Positions 17,363 to 25,942 of a stretch of DNA of 33,773 nt are shown here, piece by piece. The position numbers and the translations under genes were made by a program. The notes below the pieces were generated by a model that worked only from the letters and a program-made list of their open reading frames with translations, had not been told where the DNA came from and made no database searches. The number at the start of each line of letters is the position of its first letter. The first letter of the stretch is position 1. Source of the stretch: Bacteroidales bacterium (lineage in GTDB: Bacteria; Bacteroidota; Bacteroidia; Bacteroidales; Prolixibacteraceae); the NCBI GenBank assembly GCA_012522835.1, contig JAAYJR010000567.1, positions 1 through 33,773 on the forward strand. The letters are read 5' to 3'.

Positions 17363-19813
17363 ATGGGAAAAATAAAGAATTCAGAATTCCAGGATATTTT
17401 TTTAAGCAGAATGGTTAACGATGATCCGGATTATATACCGATAATAGCAGATGGAGATGACAACGATTTGAAGAATACAGAAGTGCCGGAAACTCTGCCG
17501 GTACTGCCATTGCGAAATACAGTATTGTTTCCCGGCGTAGTACTTCCGATAACAGTAGGAAGGAAAAAATCGCTGAGACTGATCAAAGATGTCTATAAGG
17601 GGAGTAAATTGCTGGGGACTTTTGCACAGAAGGATTACACAGTTGACGATCCGGCTTCAGATGAATTATATACTATTGGAACTGTGGGGGAGGTGCTGAA
17701 GATTCTTGAAATGCCTGATGGGTCTACATCTGTTATCATACAGGGGAAAAGGCGTTGTGTAGTTAAAAAATTTGTAGCAACTGAGCCCTATTATAAAGCT
17801 TCAGTTGAACCTTTGAATGAGATTGCCCCGGCAGATGATACGGAATTCAATGCTATTGTTGGCTCCCTGAAAGATCTGTCGATTAAAATAGCACAGTTTT
17901 CGGCCAATGTCCCGCCTGAAGCAACATTTGCTGTAAAAAATATTGAAAATTCTACATTCCTGATCAATTTTATCTGTTCCAATACCGATCTGAATGTAGA
18001 AAATAAACAAAATCTTCTTGAAATAGACAGTCTGAAGGAGAGGGGTATCCAGGCAATCAGTTATCTGGTTAAAGAGGTTCAAATGCTTGAACTAAAGCAG
18101 GATATTCAAAAGAAGGTAAAAACTGACATGGACCGGCAACAGCGTGAGTTCATGCTAAATCAGCAGATGAAGACTATACAGGATGAACTGGGAGGTAATC
18201 CTGTTGAACAGGAAATTAAGGAACTCATAAAAAGGGTAAAAGATAAAAAATGGAATAAAGAGGTTTCAAAATTTTTTGAAAAGGAGGTTGGGAAGTTGCA
18301 CAGACTAAATCCGGCTGCCGGCGAATACTCCGTTCAGTACACATTTTGCCAGACCCTGGCCGACCTTCCGTGGAATGAATTTACTTCTGATAATTTTGAC
18401 CTGAAAAATGCCCGGAAGGTTTTAGATGAGGATCATTACGGACTGGAAAAGGTTAAAGAACGGATATTGGAACATCTTGCTGTCCTGAAACTCAAGAATG
18501 ATATGAAATCTCCAATACTCTGTCTGTACGGTCCTCCCGGCGTTGGAAAGACATCTCTGGGAAAATCCATTGCCCGTGCCCTGAACAGGAAATACGTAAG
18601 AATGAGCCTTGGCGGATTAAGTGATGAAGCAGAGATCCGGGGCCATAGAAAAACATATATAGGAGCTATGCCGGGAAGAATTATACAGAATATAAAAAGG
18701 GCTAAATCATCAAATCCTGTTTTTGTGCTTGATGAAAGTGATAAGGTATCAAAACATTTTCATGGTGATCCTGCCTCCGCTCTTCTGGAAGTTCTTGATC
18801 CGGAGCAGAATGCTGAATTCCACGATAATTATGTTGAGATCGACTTTGATCTTTCAAAAGTGATGTTCATAACCACTGCCAATACCTTGAACACAATAGC
18901 CCCGCCATTGCGCGACAGGCTTGAACTGATTGAAGTGAGTGGTTATCTGGTGGAAGAGAAAATAGAAATTGCCAAACGCCACCTGATACCTCAACAACTA
19001 GAAAATCACGGACTTAAGAAAAATGATGTAATATTTTCAAAAAAAATTATTGAATTAATAATTGACGGATACACAAGGGAATCGGGAGTCAGTGAACTGG
19101 ATAAAAAGATTGCCGGTGTAATCAGAAGAATTGCAAAGAAGATAGCATTTGAGGAGGATTATAATAAGAGGGTCTCCAGATCTGATATTCGTGAATACCT
19201 GGGTGTAACTGAATATACCAAGGAAAAATACCAGGGTAATGAGTTCGCAGGGGTTGTTACAGGACTGGCATGGACTGCCACAGGAGGTGAGATATTATAT
19301 GTTGAGACCAGCCTGAGCAAGGGGAAAGGCGCACTGACACTTACGGGAAATCTCGGGGATGTGATGAAGGAGTCGGCTATGCTGGCCCATGAATATCTGA
19401 AATCACATGCTGAAGACCTTGATCTTGATCCTGAGATATTCAGCAACTGGAACGTTCATGTACATGTGCCTGAAGGAGCTATTCCAAAAGATGGTCCGTC
19501 AGCCGGAGTTACCATGGTTTCCTCTATGGCCTCCGCATTCACCGGACGTAAGGTAAAAAAGAGCCTTGCGATGACCGGAGAGATAACTTTGCGGGGAAAG
19601 GTGCTTCCGGTAGGAGGTATAAAGGAGAAAATCCTTGCCGCCAAGAGAGCCGGGATATCTGAAATAATTCTTTCGGCTGACAATAAAAAGAACCTGGAAG
19701 ATATTAAGGTGGAGTACCTGAAAGGTTTGGAATTCCGTTTCGTAGATACCGTACGCGATGTTTTGCAAATCTCCCTGCTTAAAACAAAAGCAGCCAACAG
19801 GGTTAAATTATAG
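17363..19813 (+). CDS. lon: ATP-dependent endopeptidase La (Lon)
   Basis: LON N-terminal domain, Walker A GPPGVGKTSLGKSIA, Walker B PVFVLDESDK, catalytic PKDGPSAGVTM. Confidence 0.98.
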   Translation: MGKIKNSEFQDIFLSRMVNDDPDYIPIIADGDDNDLKNTEVPETLPVLPLRNTVLFPGVVLPITVGRKKSLRLIKDVYKGSKLLGTFAQKDYTVDDPASDELYTIGTVGEVLKILEMPDGSTSVIIQGKRRCVVKKFVATEPYYKASVEPLNEIAPADDTEFNAIVGSLKDLSIKIAQFSANVPPEATFAVKNIENSTFLINFICSNTDLNVENKQNLLEIDSLKERGIQAISYLVKEVQMLELKQDIQKKVKTDMDRQQREFMLNQQMKTIQDELGGNPVEQEIKELIKRVKDKKWNKEVSKFFEKEVGKLHRLNPAAGEYSVQYTFCQTLADLPWNEFTSDNFDLKNARKVLDEDHYGLEKVKERILEHLAVLKLKNDMKSPILCLYGPPGVGKTSLGKSIARALNRKYVRMSLGGLSDEAEIRGHRKTYIGAMPGRIIQNIKRAKSSNPVFVLDESDKVSKHFHGDPASALLEVLDPEQNAEFHDNYVEIDFDLSKVMFITTANTLNTIAPPLRDRLELIEVSGYLVEEKIEIAKRHLIPQQLENHGLKKNDVIFSKKIIELIIDGYTRESGVSELDKKIAGVIRRIAKKIAFEEDYNKRVSRSDIREYLGVTEYTKEKYQGNEFAGVVTGLAWTATGGEILYVETSLSKGKGALTLTGNLGDVMKESAMLAHEYLKSHAEDLDLDPEIFSNWNVHVHVPEGAIPKDGPSAGVTMVSSMASAFTGRKVKKSLAMTGEITLRGKVLPVGGIKEKILAAKRAGISEIILSADNKKNLEDIKVEYLKGLEFRFVDTVRDVLQISLLKTKAANRVKL

Positions 19814-19858
19814 TTAAAATTCATAAAAAGAAACGGATAGCCTTTTTTGGTTAGTCTG

Positions 19859-19873
19859 TGGCATAATATTTGC
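19859..19873 (+). promoter_or_regulatory. Sigma54-like -24/-12 element TGGCAT-AATAT-TTGC
   Basis: Matches TGGCAY-N5-TTGC with canonical spacing, 45 nt before the ATG of a 50-aa ORF. Confidence 0.45.
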
Positions 19874-19917
19874 TTTTAGGATTCTTTTAATATTCAATCT
19901 GTAAAGCGAAAGATATT

Positions 19918-20070
19918 ATGGACCAGAGGAAAGGGAAAAAGATGACATTTTCAGACGAAAAAGATATAGTCTGGAATGTTAATGTAAAGACATATGATTA
20001 TTTAATCTTCTTAAAATCATTTAAATCAGCCGGTTCCAAAATTATGAAATTTAAGATACTTCTTAATTAG
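19918..20070 (+). CDS. Hypothetical small protein (50 aa) or non-coding transcript
   Basis: ATG...TAG reading MDQRKGKKMTFSDEKDIVWNVNVKTYDYLIFLKSFKSAGSKIMKFKILLN; preceded by a promoter-like element and ending in a hairpin. No family recognised. Confidence 0.35.
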   Translation: MDQRKGKKMTFSDEKDIVWNVNVKTYDYLIFLKSFKSAGSKIMKFKILLN

Positions 20071-20081
20071 AAGGATCTTAA
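20051..20081. terminator. Hairpin between the small ORF and carB (possible bidirectional terminator)
   Basis: TTAAGATACTTCT-TAATT-AGAAGGATCTTAA, 12 of 13 positions paired; convergent 3' ends on both sides; no strong U-tract. Confidence 0.5.
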
Positions 20082-23000
20082 TTAATATTCATCCCAGCTT
20101 TTAATGGATATATCTTTCAGATCATATTTACAGATTGCATAAACAAAGGCACTTGCCACTTTTGAATTTGTTATCAAAGGAATATTAAAATCAACCGAAT
20201 TTCTTCTGATTTTGTATCCATTGCTTAGTTCCCTCCTGGAATAGTTTTTTGGTATATTGATCACCAGGTCAATTTTTCTTTGCCTGATATAATCTATCGT
20301 ATTTGGTTTACGGTCTTCTTCATCAGGCCAATGCAACAGTGTATTGATAATCCCGTGATCCAGCAGGAATTTGTGTGTACCCTCAGTGGCAAAGAGGTTA
20401 TATCCTTGTTCTATGAGCATTTCCGAACTTTTTAGCAGTTCTGCTTTTGATTTCAACGGGCCTGATGAAATGAGGATATTTTTGACGGGTAATTTATACC
20501 CTACAGATAACATGGAAGTCAGGAGCGCTTCATAATAGGTTTCCCCTATACAGCCGACCTCGCCGGTTGAAGCCATATCCACACCCAGTACCGGATCTGC
20601 ATTTAGCAGCCTGGAAAATGAGAACTGGGGTGCTTTAACACCTATATAATCCAGCTCAAACAATGACTTATCGGGTTTTGCTACCGGGATTCCAAGCATT
20701 ACCCGGGTTGCTATTTCTATGAAATTTAGTTTCATAACTTTTGAAACAAACGGGAAGCTTCTGGAGGCCCTTAAATTACATTCAATTACCTTTATATCAT
20801 TGTCTTTTGCAAGAAATTGCATATTAAACGGCCCGGTTATTTCAAGTCCTTTTGCAATTTGCCGCGCAATTTTTTTGATTCTCCTGATAGTCTCTATATA
20901 CAATTTTTGTGGAGGAAAAACAATTGTTGCATCTCCCGAGTGAACTCCGGCATACTCAACATGTTCAGAAATCGCATAGGCTATTATTTCACCATCCGAG
21001 GCAACTGCATCAATTTCAATTTCCTTTGCCTCTTCTATGAATTCAGATACGACTACCGGATGTTCTTTTGAAACATTTGCTGCCATTTCAAGGAAATTTT
21101 TCAGCTGGTCAGAATTGGAGACTACATTCATTGCAGCACCCGAAAGCACATAGGAGGGCCGGATTAATACTGGATATCCGACCAGGTCAGTGAATTTTAT
21201 TATCTCTTCAATAGTTGATAACTTCGCCCATCGTGGCTGGTCAACTTCCAGTTCATCAAGTAGTAAGGAAAATTTTTCCCTGTCTTCAGCGTTGTCAATT
21301 TTTACAGGGGAGGTGCCAAGTACCGGGACTTTCCGGTTATATAGTTTCATGGCCAGGTTATTGGGTATCTGGCCACCCATGGAAATTATCACTCCGAAAG
21401 GATTTTCCAGTTCAATTATATCCATCACTCTTTCAAAGCTAAGCTCGTCAAAATAGAGCCGGTCGCATATATCATAGTCTGTGCTTACCGTTTCCGGATT
21501 GTAGTTTATCATTACCGAGCGATAATTCTCTTTTTTGATTGTATTTATTGCATTTACACTACACCAGTCGAATTCAACCGAACTACCTATACGGTACGCT
21601 CCCGAGCCTAGTACAATAACTGATTTGTTATCATTTAAATATTCTATATCGTTAACACTTCCATGGTATGTCAGGTATAGATAGTTAGTCATGGCAGGAT
21701 ATTCACCGGCTAATGTATCTATCTGCTTAACTACAGGTTTAATGCCTCTGCTTTTCCTGTAATCCCTCACTTTGAGAAGGTCATTGTGAATTGCGTTGTC
21801 GGGACTTGCAAAAATTAGCCTTGCAATTTGGAAATCAGAAAATCCTGTCTTCTTTACTGTTAACAGCAGGTCATCGGAGATCTCCTCCAGCTTGTCAATT
21901 TCAACTAACCGGTTTTTAATATTGTAAATATTTTTTAATCTGCTCAGAAACCAGGGGTCAATTTTGGTTTTATAATAAATATCATCTATAGAGTAACCCC
22001 GGTTGAAAGCTTCTGCAATTGCAAATATCCTGCGGTCGGTAGGATTGATTAGTTCAGAATCAATTTCTTCTGCATTTAGTTCAATTTTGTTTCCGACAAA
22101 CCCATGCATGCCCATTCCAACCATTCGGATACCTTTCTGAATTGCCTCTTCGAAGTTTCTCCCTATAGCCATAATTTCACCCACGCTTTTCATGGAACTA
22201 CCTATAAACTTTGAAACACCATAAAATTTATTGAGATCCCACCGGGGTATTTTAACTACACAATAGTCGAGTGCAGGTTCAAATGCGGCAGTAGTAACTT
22301 TGGTTACTGTATTTTTTAACTGGTGAAGCCCGTAACCGAGTGCAAGTTTAGCTGCAATAAATGCAAGAGGGTAACCGGTGGCTTTTGAAGCCAGGGCTGA
22401 TGACCTTGACAATCTTGCATTAACTTCAATTACCCGGTAATCCTGCGACTGAGGATCAAGTGCAAATTGGACATTGCATTCACCAATCACACCGACTCTT
22501 CTGATAATTTTGATTGAGATAGCCCTCAGTTTGTGATATTCGGCATTTGAAAGTGTTTGTGAAGGGGCAACGACTATGCTTTCTCCGGTATGGATACCGA
22601 GAGGATCAAAATTCTCCATGTTGCATACAGTAATGCAATTGTCGTAACGATCGCGAACAACTTCATATTCGACCTCTTTCCATCCCTTAATAGATTCTTC
22701 TATAAGTATTTGCGGAGAGTAGGAAAATGCTCTTGATGCCAGTGATTCCAGCTCTTTTTCATTTTCACAAAACCCACTGCCTAATCCTCCAAGTGAATAG
22801 GCAGCCCTGATGATTATCGGGAATCCTGTTTTTTTTGCGGCCTCTCTTGCTTCCTCCATATTTTTAGCAGCAATGCTTTGGGGGGTTTTTACCCCGATTT
22901 CTGCAAGCATCTTGGCAAAAATGTCCCTGTCTTCGGTGTCAATGATCGACTGAACGGGAGTACCCAGTACTTCAAGGTTATATTTCTCAAATATACCAGC

Positions 23001-23309
23001 TTTATAAAGTTCAACACCGCAGTTAAGCGCTGTTTGTCCACCGAATGCCAGAAGTATTCCCTGGGGATTTTCCTTTTTAATGACCTCTTCCACAAAGAAA
23101 GGTGTAACGGGCAGAAAATATATTTTATTGGCAATGTCTCCGGAAGTTTGGATAGTTGCTATATTCGGATTGATCAGTACTGTTTCAATACCCTCTTCTT
23201 TCAAAGCCTTCAAAGCCTGCGATCCGGAATAGTCAAATTCACCTGCCTCTCCGATTTTTAGAGCTCCCGAACCGAGAATGACCGCTTTTTTTATTTTTTC
23301 TTTTATCAT
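20082..23309 (-). CDS. carB: Carbamoyl-phosphate synthase large subunit
   Basis: 1075 aa, duplicated ATP-grasp halves: KAVILGSGALKIGEAGEFDYSGSQA, KEVEYEVVRD, EVNARLSRSSALASKATGYPLA; second half SVIVLGSGAYRIGSSVEFDWCSV. Confidence 0.98.
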   Translation of the reverse strand: MIKEKIKKAVILGSGALKIGEAGEFDYSGSQALKALKEEGIETVLINPNIATIQTSGDIANKIYFLPVTPFFVEEVIKKENPQGILLAFGGQTALNCGVELYKAGIFEKYNLEVLGTPVQSIIDTEDRDIFAKMLAEIGVKTPQSIAAKNMEEAREAAKKTGFPIIIRAAYSLGGLGSGFCENEKELESLASRAFSYSPQILIEESIKGWKEVEYEVVRDRYDNCITVCNMENFDPLGIHTGESIVVAPSQTLSNAEYHKLRAISIKIIRRVGVIGECNVQFALDPQSQDYRVIEVNARLSRSSALASKATGYPLAFIAAKLALGYGLHQLKNTVTKVTTAAFEPALDYCVVKIPRWDLNKFYGVSKFIGSSMKSVGEIMAIGRNFEEAIQKGIRMVGMGMHGFVGNKIELNAEEIDSELINPTDRRIFAIAEAFNRGYSIDDIYYKTKIDPWFLSRLKNIYNIKNRLVEIDKLEEISDDLLLTVKKTGFSDFQIARLIFASPDNAIHNDLLKVRDYRKSRGIKPVVKQIDTLAGEYPAMTNYLYLTYHGSVNDIEYLNDNKSVIVLGSGAYRIGSSVEFDWCSVNAINTIKKENYRSVMINYNPETVSTDYDICDRLYFDELSFERVMDIIELENPFGVIISMGGQIPNNLAMKLYNRKVPVLGTSPVKIDNAEDREKFSLLLDELEVDQPRWAKLSTIEEIIKFTDLVGYPVLIRPSYVLSGAAMNVVSNSDQLKNFLEMAANVSKEHPVVVSEFIEEAKEIEIDAVASDGEIIAYAISEHVEYAGVHSGDATIVFPPQKLYIETIRRIKKIARQIAKGLEITGPFNMQFLAKDNDIKVIECNLRASRSFPFVSKVMKLNFIEIATRVMLGIPVAKPDKSLFELDYIGVKAPQFSFSRLLNADPVLGVDMASTGEVGCIGETYYEALLTSMLSVGYKLPVKNILISSGPLKSKAELLKSSEMLIEQGYNLFATEGTHKFLLDHGIINTLLHWPDEEDRKPNTIDYIRQRKIDLVINIPKNYSRRELSNGYKIRRNSVDFNIPLITNSKVASAFVYAICKYDLKDISIKSWDEY

Positions 23310-23320
23310 AACCTCAATTA

Positions 23321-24403
23321 TTATTGACCTTTATTTCTGACTGTATTAATAAAATCATCAAACAGAAAATCAGTATCAGTTGGCCCGCTGGATGCTTCAG
23401 GGTGAAACTGAGTTGAGAAAAATGGTTTGAATTTATGTCTGATACCTTCATTGGTATTATCGTTTACATTGGTGAATAACGGTTCCCAGTCGTCAGGTAA
23501 AGTATCTGTATCAACTGCATATCCATGATTTTGGGAAGTTACATAGCACCTGTTTGTTTCATAGAGAATTACAGGCTGGTTATGGCTACGATGGCCGTAT
23601 TTAAGTTTATATGTGTCTGCACCTGCTGCGCGTGCCAGCAACTGGTTGCCCAGACATATGCCCATAACAGGAGTGTTTCCTTCCAGTAATTTTTTAATAT
23701 TTATGATGGTTTCGGTGCACATTGCCGGATCACCCGGACCGTTTGAAATAAATACTCCGTCATATTTTTCCCCGGAAAAATCATAATCCCATGGAACCCT
23801 TATCACTTTTACACCTCTTTTTAGCAGGCACCGAATTATATTGTTTTTAACACCGCAGTCAATTAAAAGCACCTTGAAAAGTCCGTCACCATATTCTTCC
23901 CTTTTTTTACAGCTGGCAACAGCAACGAGGTTCTCTTTATTTGGGTCATAAAAGTCTGTTTTTTCATCTCCAAATTCAATTTTACCGAGCATAGAGCCTT
24001 TTTCTCGAAGAATTTTGGTCAATGCCCTGGTATCTATACCAAAAAGTCCGGGAACCATGAATTCTTTCAGCCAGTCAGACAAGCTTTTCTCTGCATTCCA
24101 ATGGCTGTATTCAAATGAGTAATCAGAGATAATAAGGCCTTTTATATGAAGCTTATCAGATTCATAATATTTATGGATTCCATGTTTCTTCTTGTCTGAA
24201 GGTACGCCGTAATTTCCAATCATGGGGTAGGTAGATACAAGTATCTGTCCTGTGTATGAGGGATCAGTCAGGCTTTCGGGATAACCTGTCATTGCAGTGT
24301 AAAATACCACTTCCCCTGCTGCCGATACTTCACTTCCAAATGATTTACCCCAAAAAACTGTGCCATCTTCCAGGGTAAGTTTTGCTTGCTTTATTACTTC
24401 CAT
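23321..24403 (-). CDS. carA: Carbamoyl-phosphate synthase small subunit
   Basis: LEDGTVFWGKSFG, YPESLTDPSYTGQI, class I amidotransferase VFISNGPGDPA, GICLGNQLLA, FSTQFHPEASSGPTDT. Confidence 0.98.
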   Translation of the reverse strand: MEVIKQAKLTLEDGTVFWGKSFGSEVSAAGEVVFYTAMTGYPESLTDPSYTGQILVSTYPMIGNYGVPSDKKKHGIHKYYESDKLHIKGLIISDYSFEYSHWNAEKSLSDWLKEFMVPGLFGIDTRALTKILREKGSMLGKIEFGDEKTDFYDPNKENLVAVASCKKREEYGDGLFKVLLIDCGVKNNIIRCLLKRGVKVIRVPWDYDFSGEKYDGVFISNGPGDPAMCTETIINIKKLLEGNTPVMGICLGNQLLARAAGADTYKLKYGHRSHNQPVILYETNRCYVTSQNHGYAVDTDTLPDDWEPLFTNVNDNTNEGIRHKFKPFFSTQFHPEASSGPTDTDFLFDDFINTVRNKGQ

Positions 24404-24417
24404 ATTAAACGGTTGTT

Positions 24418-24459
24418 AAAAAAAAATGCGTTTGGTCCTTTGCAGGTCGAAACGCATTT
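24418..24459 (-). terminator. Terminator-like hairpin in the carA 5' leader (candidate attenuator)
   Basis: Minus strand AAATGCGTTT-CGA-CCT-GCAA-AGG-ACC-AAACGCATTT-TTTTTT: 10-bp perfect outer stem, GCAA loop, U-run; ends 14 nt before the carA ATG. Confidence 0.7.
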
Positions 24460-24536
24460 AAGTCAGTTGACTGTTTTGATAAATGATTAATTTCCTAATA
24501 CAGGCTGAAATCATGATGTTAATCTTAAATATGACA

Positions 24537-24544
24537 CAAAAATA
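24537..24544 (-). promoter_or_regulatory. Candidate -7 element for carA (TATTTTTG)
   Basis: Plus CAAAAATA = TATTTTTG on minus, matching TAnnTTTG; implies a leader of roughly 125 nt. Confidence 0.4.
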
Positions 24545-24565
24545 ATAATATTTATTTAAATTTTA

Positions 24566-24594
24566 TTGTAACTGGAGAAAAATGTATAAATTTG
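24566..24594 (+). promoter_or_regulatory. Bacteroidota -33/-7 promoter for argR (TTG-N18-TAAATTTG)
   Basis: TTG 24566-24568, TAAATTTG 24587-24594. Confidence 0.6.
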
Positions 24595-24602
24595 CACTAT
24601 AA

Positions 24603-24620
24603 AATGAATAAATATTCATT
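24603..24620 (+). promoter_or_regulatory. ARG box (ArgR operator) AATGAATAAATATTCATT
   Basis: Perfect arms AATGAAT/ATTCATT around AAAT; matches the ArgR consensus TGAATwwwwATTCA and overlaps the predicted start site. Confidence 0.75.
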
Positions 24621-24713
24621 ATGAAACGAGGAATTTGATTATAACCGGGATCCGGGAGTATGAATAAAATAGTATGTGGGTTTATATGATACCTTTGAAA
24701 AAATAATTTACGT

Positions 24714-25199
24714 ATGAAAAATCGGGTGTCGCGACATTGAGAGATAAGAAAAATAATATCAAGGGGCAACATCAGGAATCAGGAGGAACTGTTGTCGGCT
24801 CTCATGGTTAAAGGATATGATATGACACAGGCTACATTGTCAAGGGATTTGAAATTTTTACAGGTAGCCAAGATGCCACATCCTGTAAAAGGTTATGTAT
24901 ATGTCATTCCTGATATTGGTAAGAGTGAAGTAATGACAGAAGGAGCAGCCGACAGTTTTCTTGCTGAAGGGTTCAGGGGATTAAATTATTCTGGAAATCT
25001 TGCTGTTATGAAGACCCTGCCCGGTTATGCCAGTAGTTTTGCTGCTGTAATAGACAGCGCTAATCCCTATGAGATACTGGGAACTATAGCCGGAGATGAT
25101 ACTATTTTAATTGTCAGACGCGAAGGGACATCAAAAAATGATTTATTGAATGCTTTAAAATCGATAATGCCAAAATTGAAAGATAAATTGCATGAATAA
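24714..25199 (+). pseudogene. argR: Arginine repressor ArgR with in-frame TGA at codon 9
   Basis: One continuous frame MKNRVSRH*EIRKIISRGNIRNQEELLSALMVKGYDMTQATLSRDLKFLQVAKMPHPVKGYVYVIP...; TGA at 24738-24740. The ORF track shows only the part after the stop (TTG 24792). Confidence 0.85.
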
Positions 25200-25285
25200 A
25201 AAGCAATGGGTAACGCAAATAATAAAGCATTCCATATGATACCATTTAAAGTAAACAATTTTAATTATGAATTAGTTAGTGGGAA

Positions 25286-25942
25286 ATGAAAACAACAAAT
25301 AAGATAAAGGTAGTTGTAGCGTCAGAGGAACATGTGAAGTATGTGGATGAGATAAATGATGCTATAGATATTGCTTCTAAACAGCGGGGGACCGGTATAG
25401 CCAGGCGTACTAATGAATATCTCGCTGAAAAGATCAGTGAAAGTAAGGCTATTCTTGCCCTGGATGGGGACAAGTTTGCAGGATTTTGCTATATAGAAAC
25501 ATTTGGCAATAAAAATTTTGTTGCCAATTCAGGACTCATAGTGGTGCCCGAGTACAGAGGACACGGACTTGCCAAAGAGATTAAAAATAAAGCCTTTGAA
25601 TTGTCCCGGAAAAAATATCCTAATGCCAAAATTTTTGGTTTAACTACAGGACTGGCTGTGCTGAAGATCAATCATGAACTGGGATACCGGCCGGTTACCT
25701 TTTCAGAGCTGACTGATGATGATATGTTCTGGAATGGGTGCAAAGGGTGTGTAAATTATGATATTCTGGAGAGAACAAACCGGACAAAGTGTCTTTGTAC
25801 CGCTATGCTTTATGATCCTGCCTGGGAAAATACTAAAAATGGAAACGGTATCAGAAAGAGAAGCCTTCTTGACGTAATTCAAAAGCTGAAACCAAAAAAC
25901 GGATTTAAAAAACAAAATCAGGAGAAAATTAAGAATGAATAA
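25286..25942 (+). CDS. GNAT N-acetyltransferase, probable N-acylglutamate synthase of the arginine cluster
   Basis: GNAT motif A SGLIVVPEYRGHGLAKEIKNKA; location between argR and argG; Cys-rich C-terminus. Confidence 0.75.
   Translation: MKTTNKIKVVVASEEHVKYVDEINDAIDIASKQRGTGIARRTNEYLAEKISESKAILALDGDKFAGFCYIETFGNKNFVANSGLIVVPEYRGHGLAKEIKNKAFELSRKKYPNAKIFGLTTGLAVLKINHELGYRPVTFSELTDDDMFWNGCKGCVNYDILERTNRTKCLCTAMLYDPAWENTKNGNGIRKRSLLDVIQKLKPKNGFKKQNQEKIKNE

Noticed and set aside
24738-24740. TGA in argR as selenocysteine
   Set aside because: No convincing SECIS-like hairpin noted after the codon, ArgR is not a known selenoprotein, and TGA ends other genes here.
24563-24772. ORF 24563-24772 (-) as a gene
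   Set aside because: Runs antisense through the argR promoter, ARG box and argR start; no recognisable protein features.
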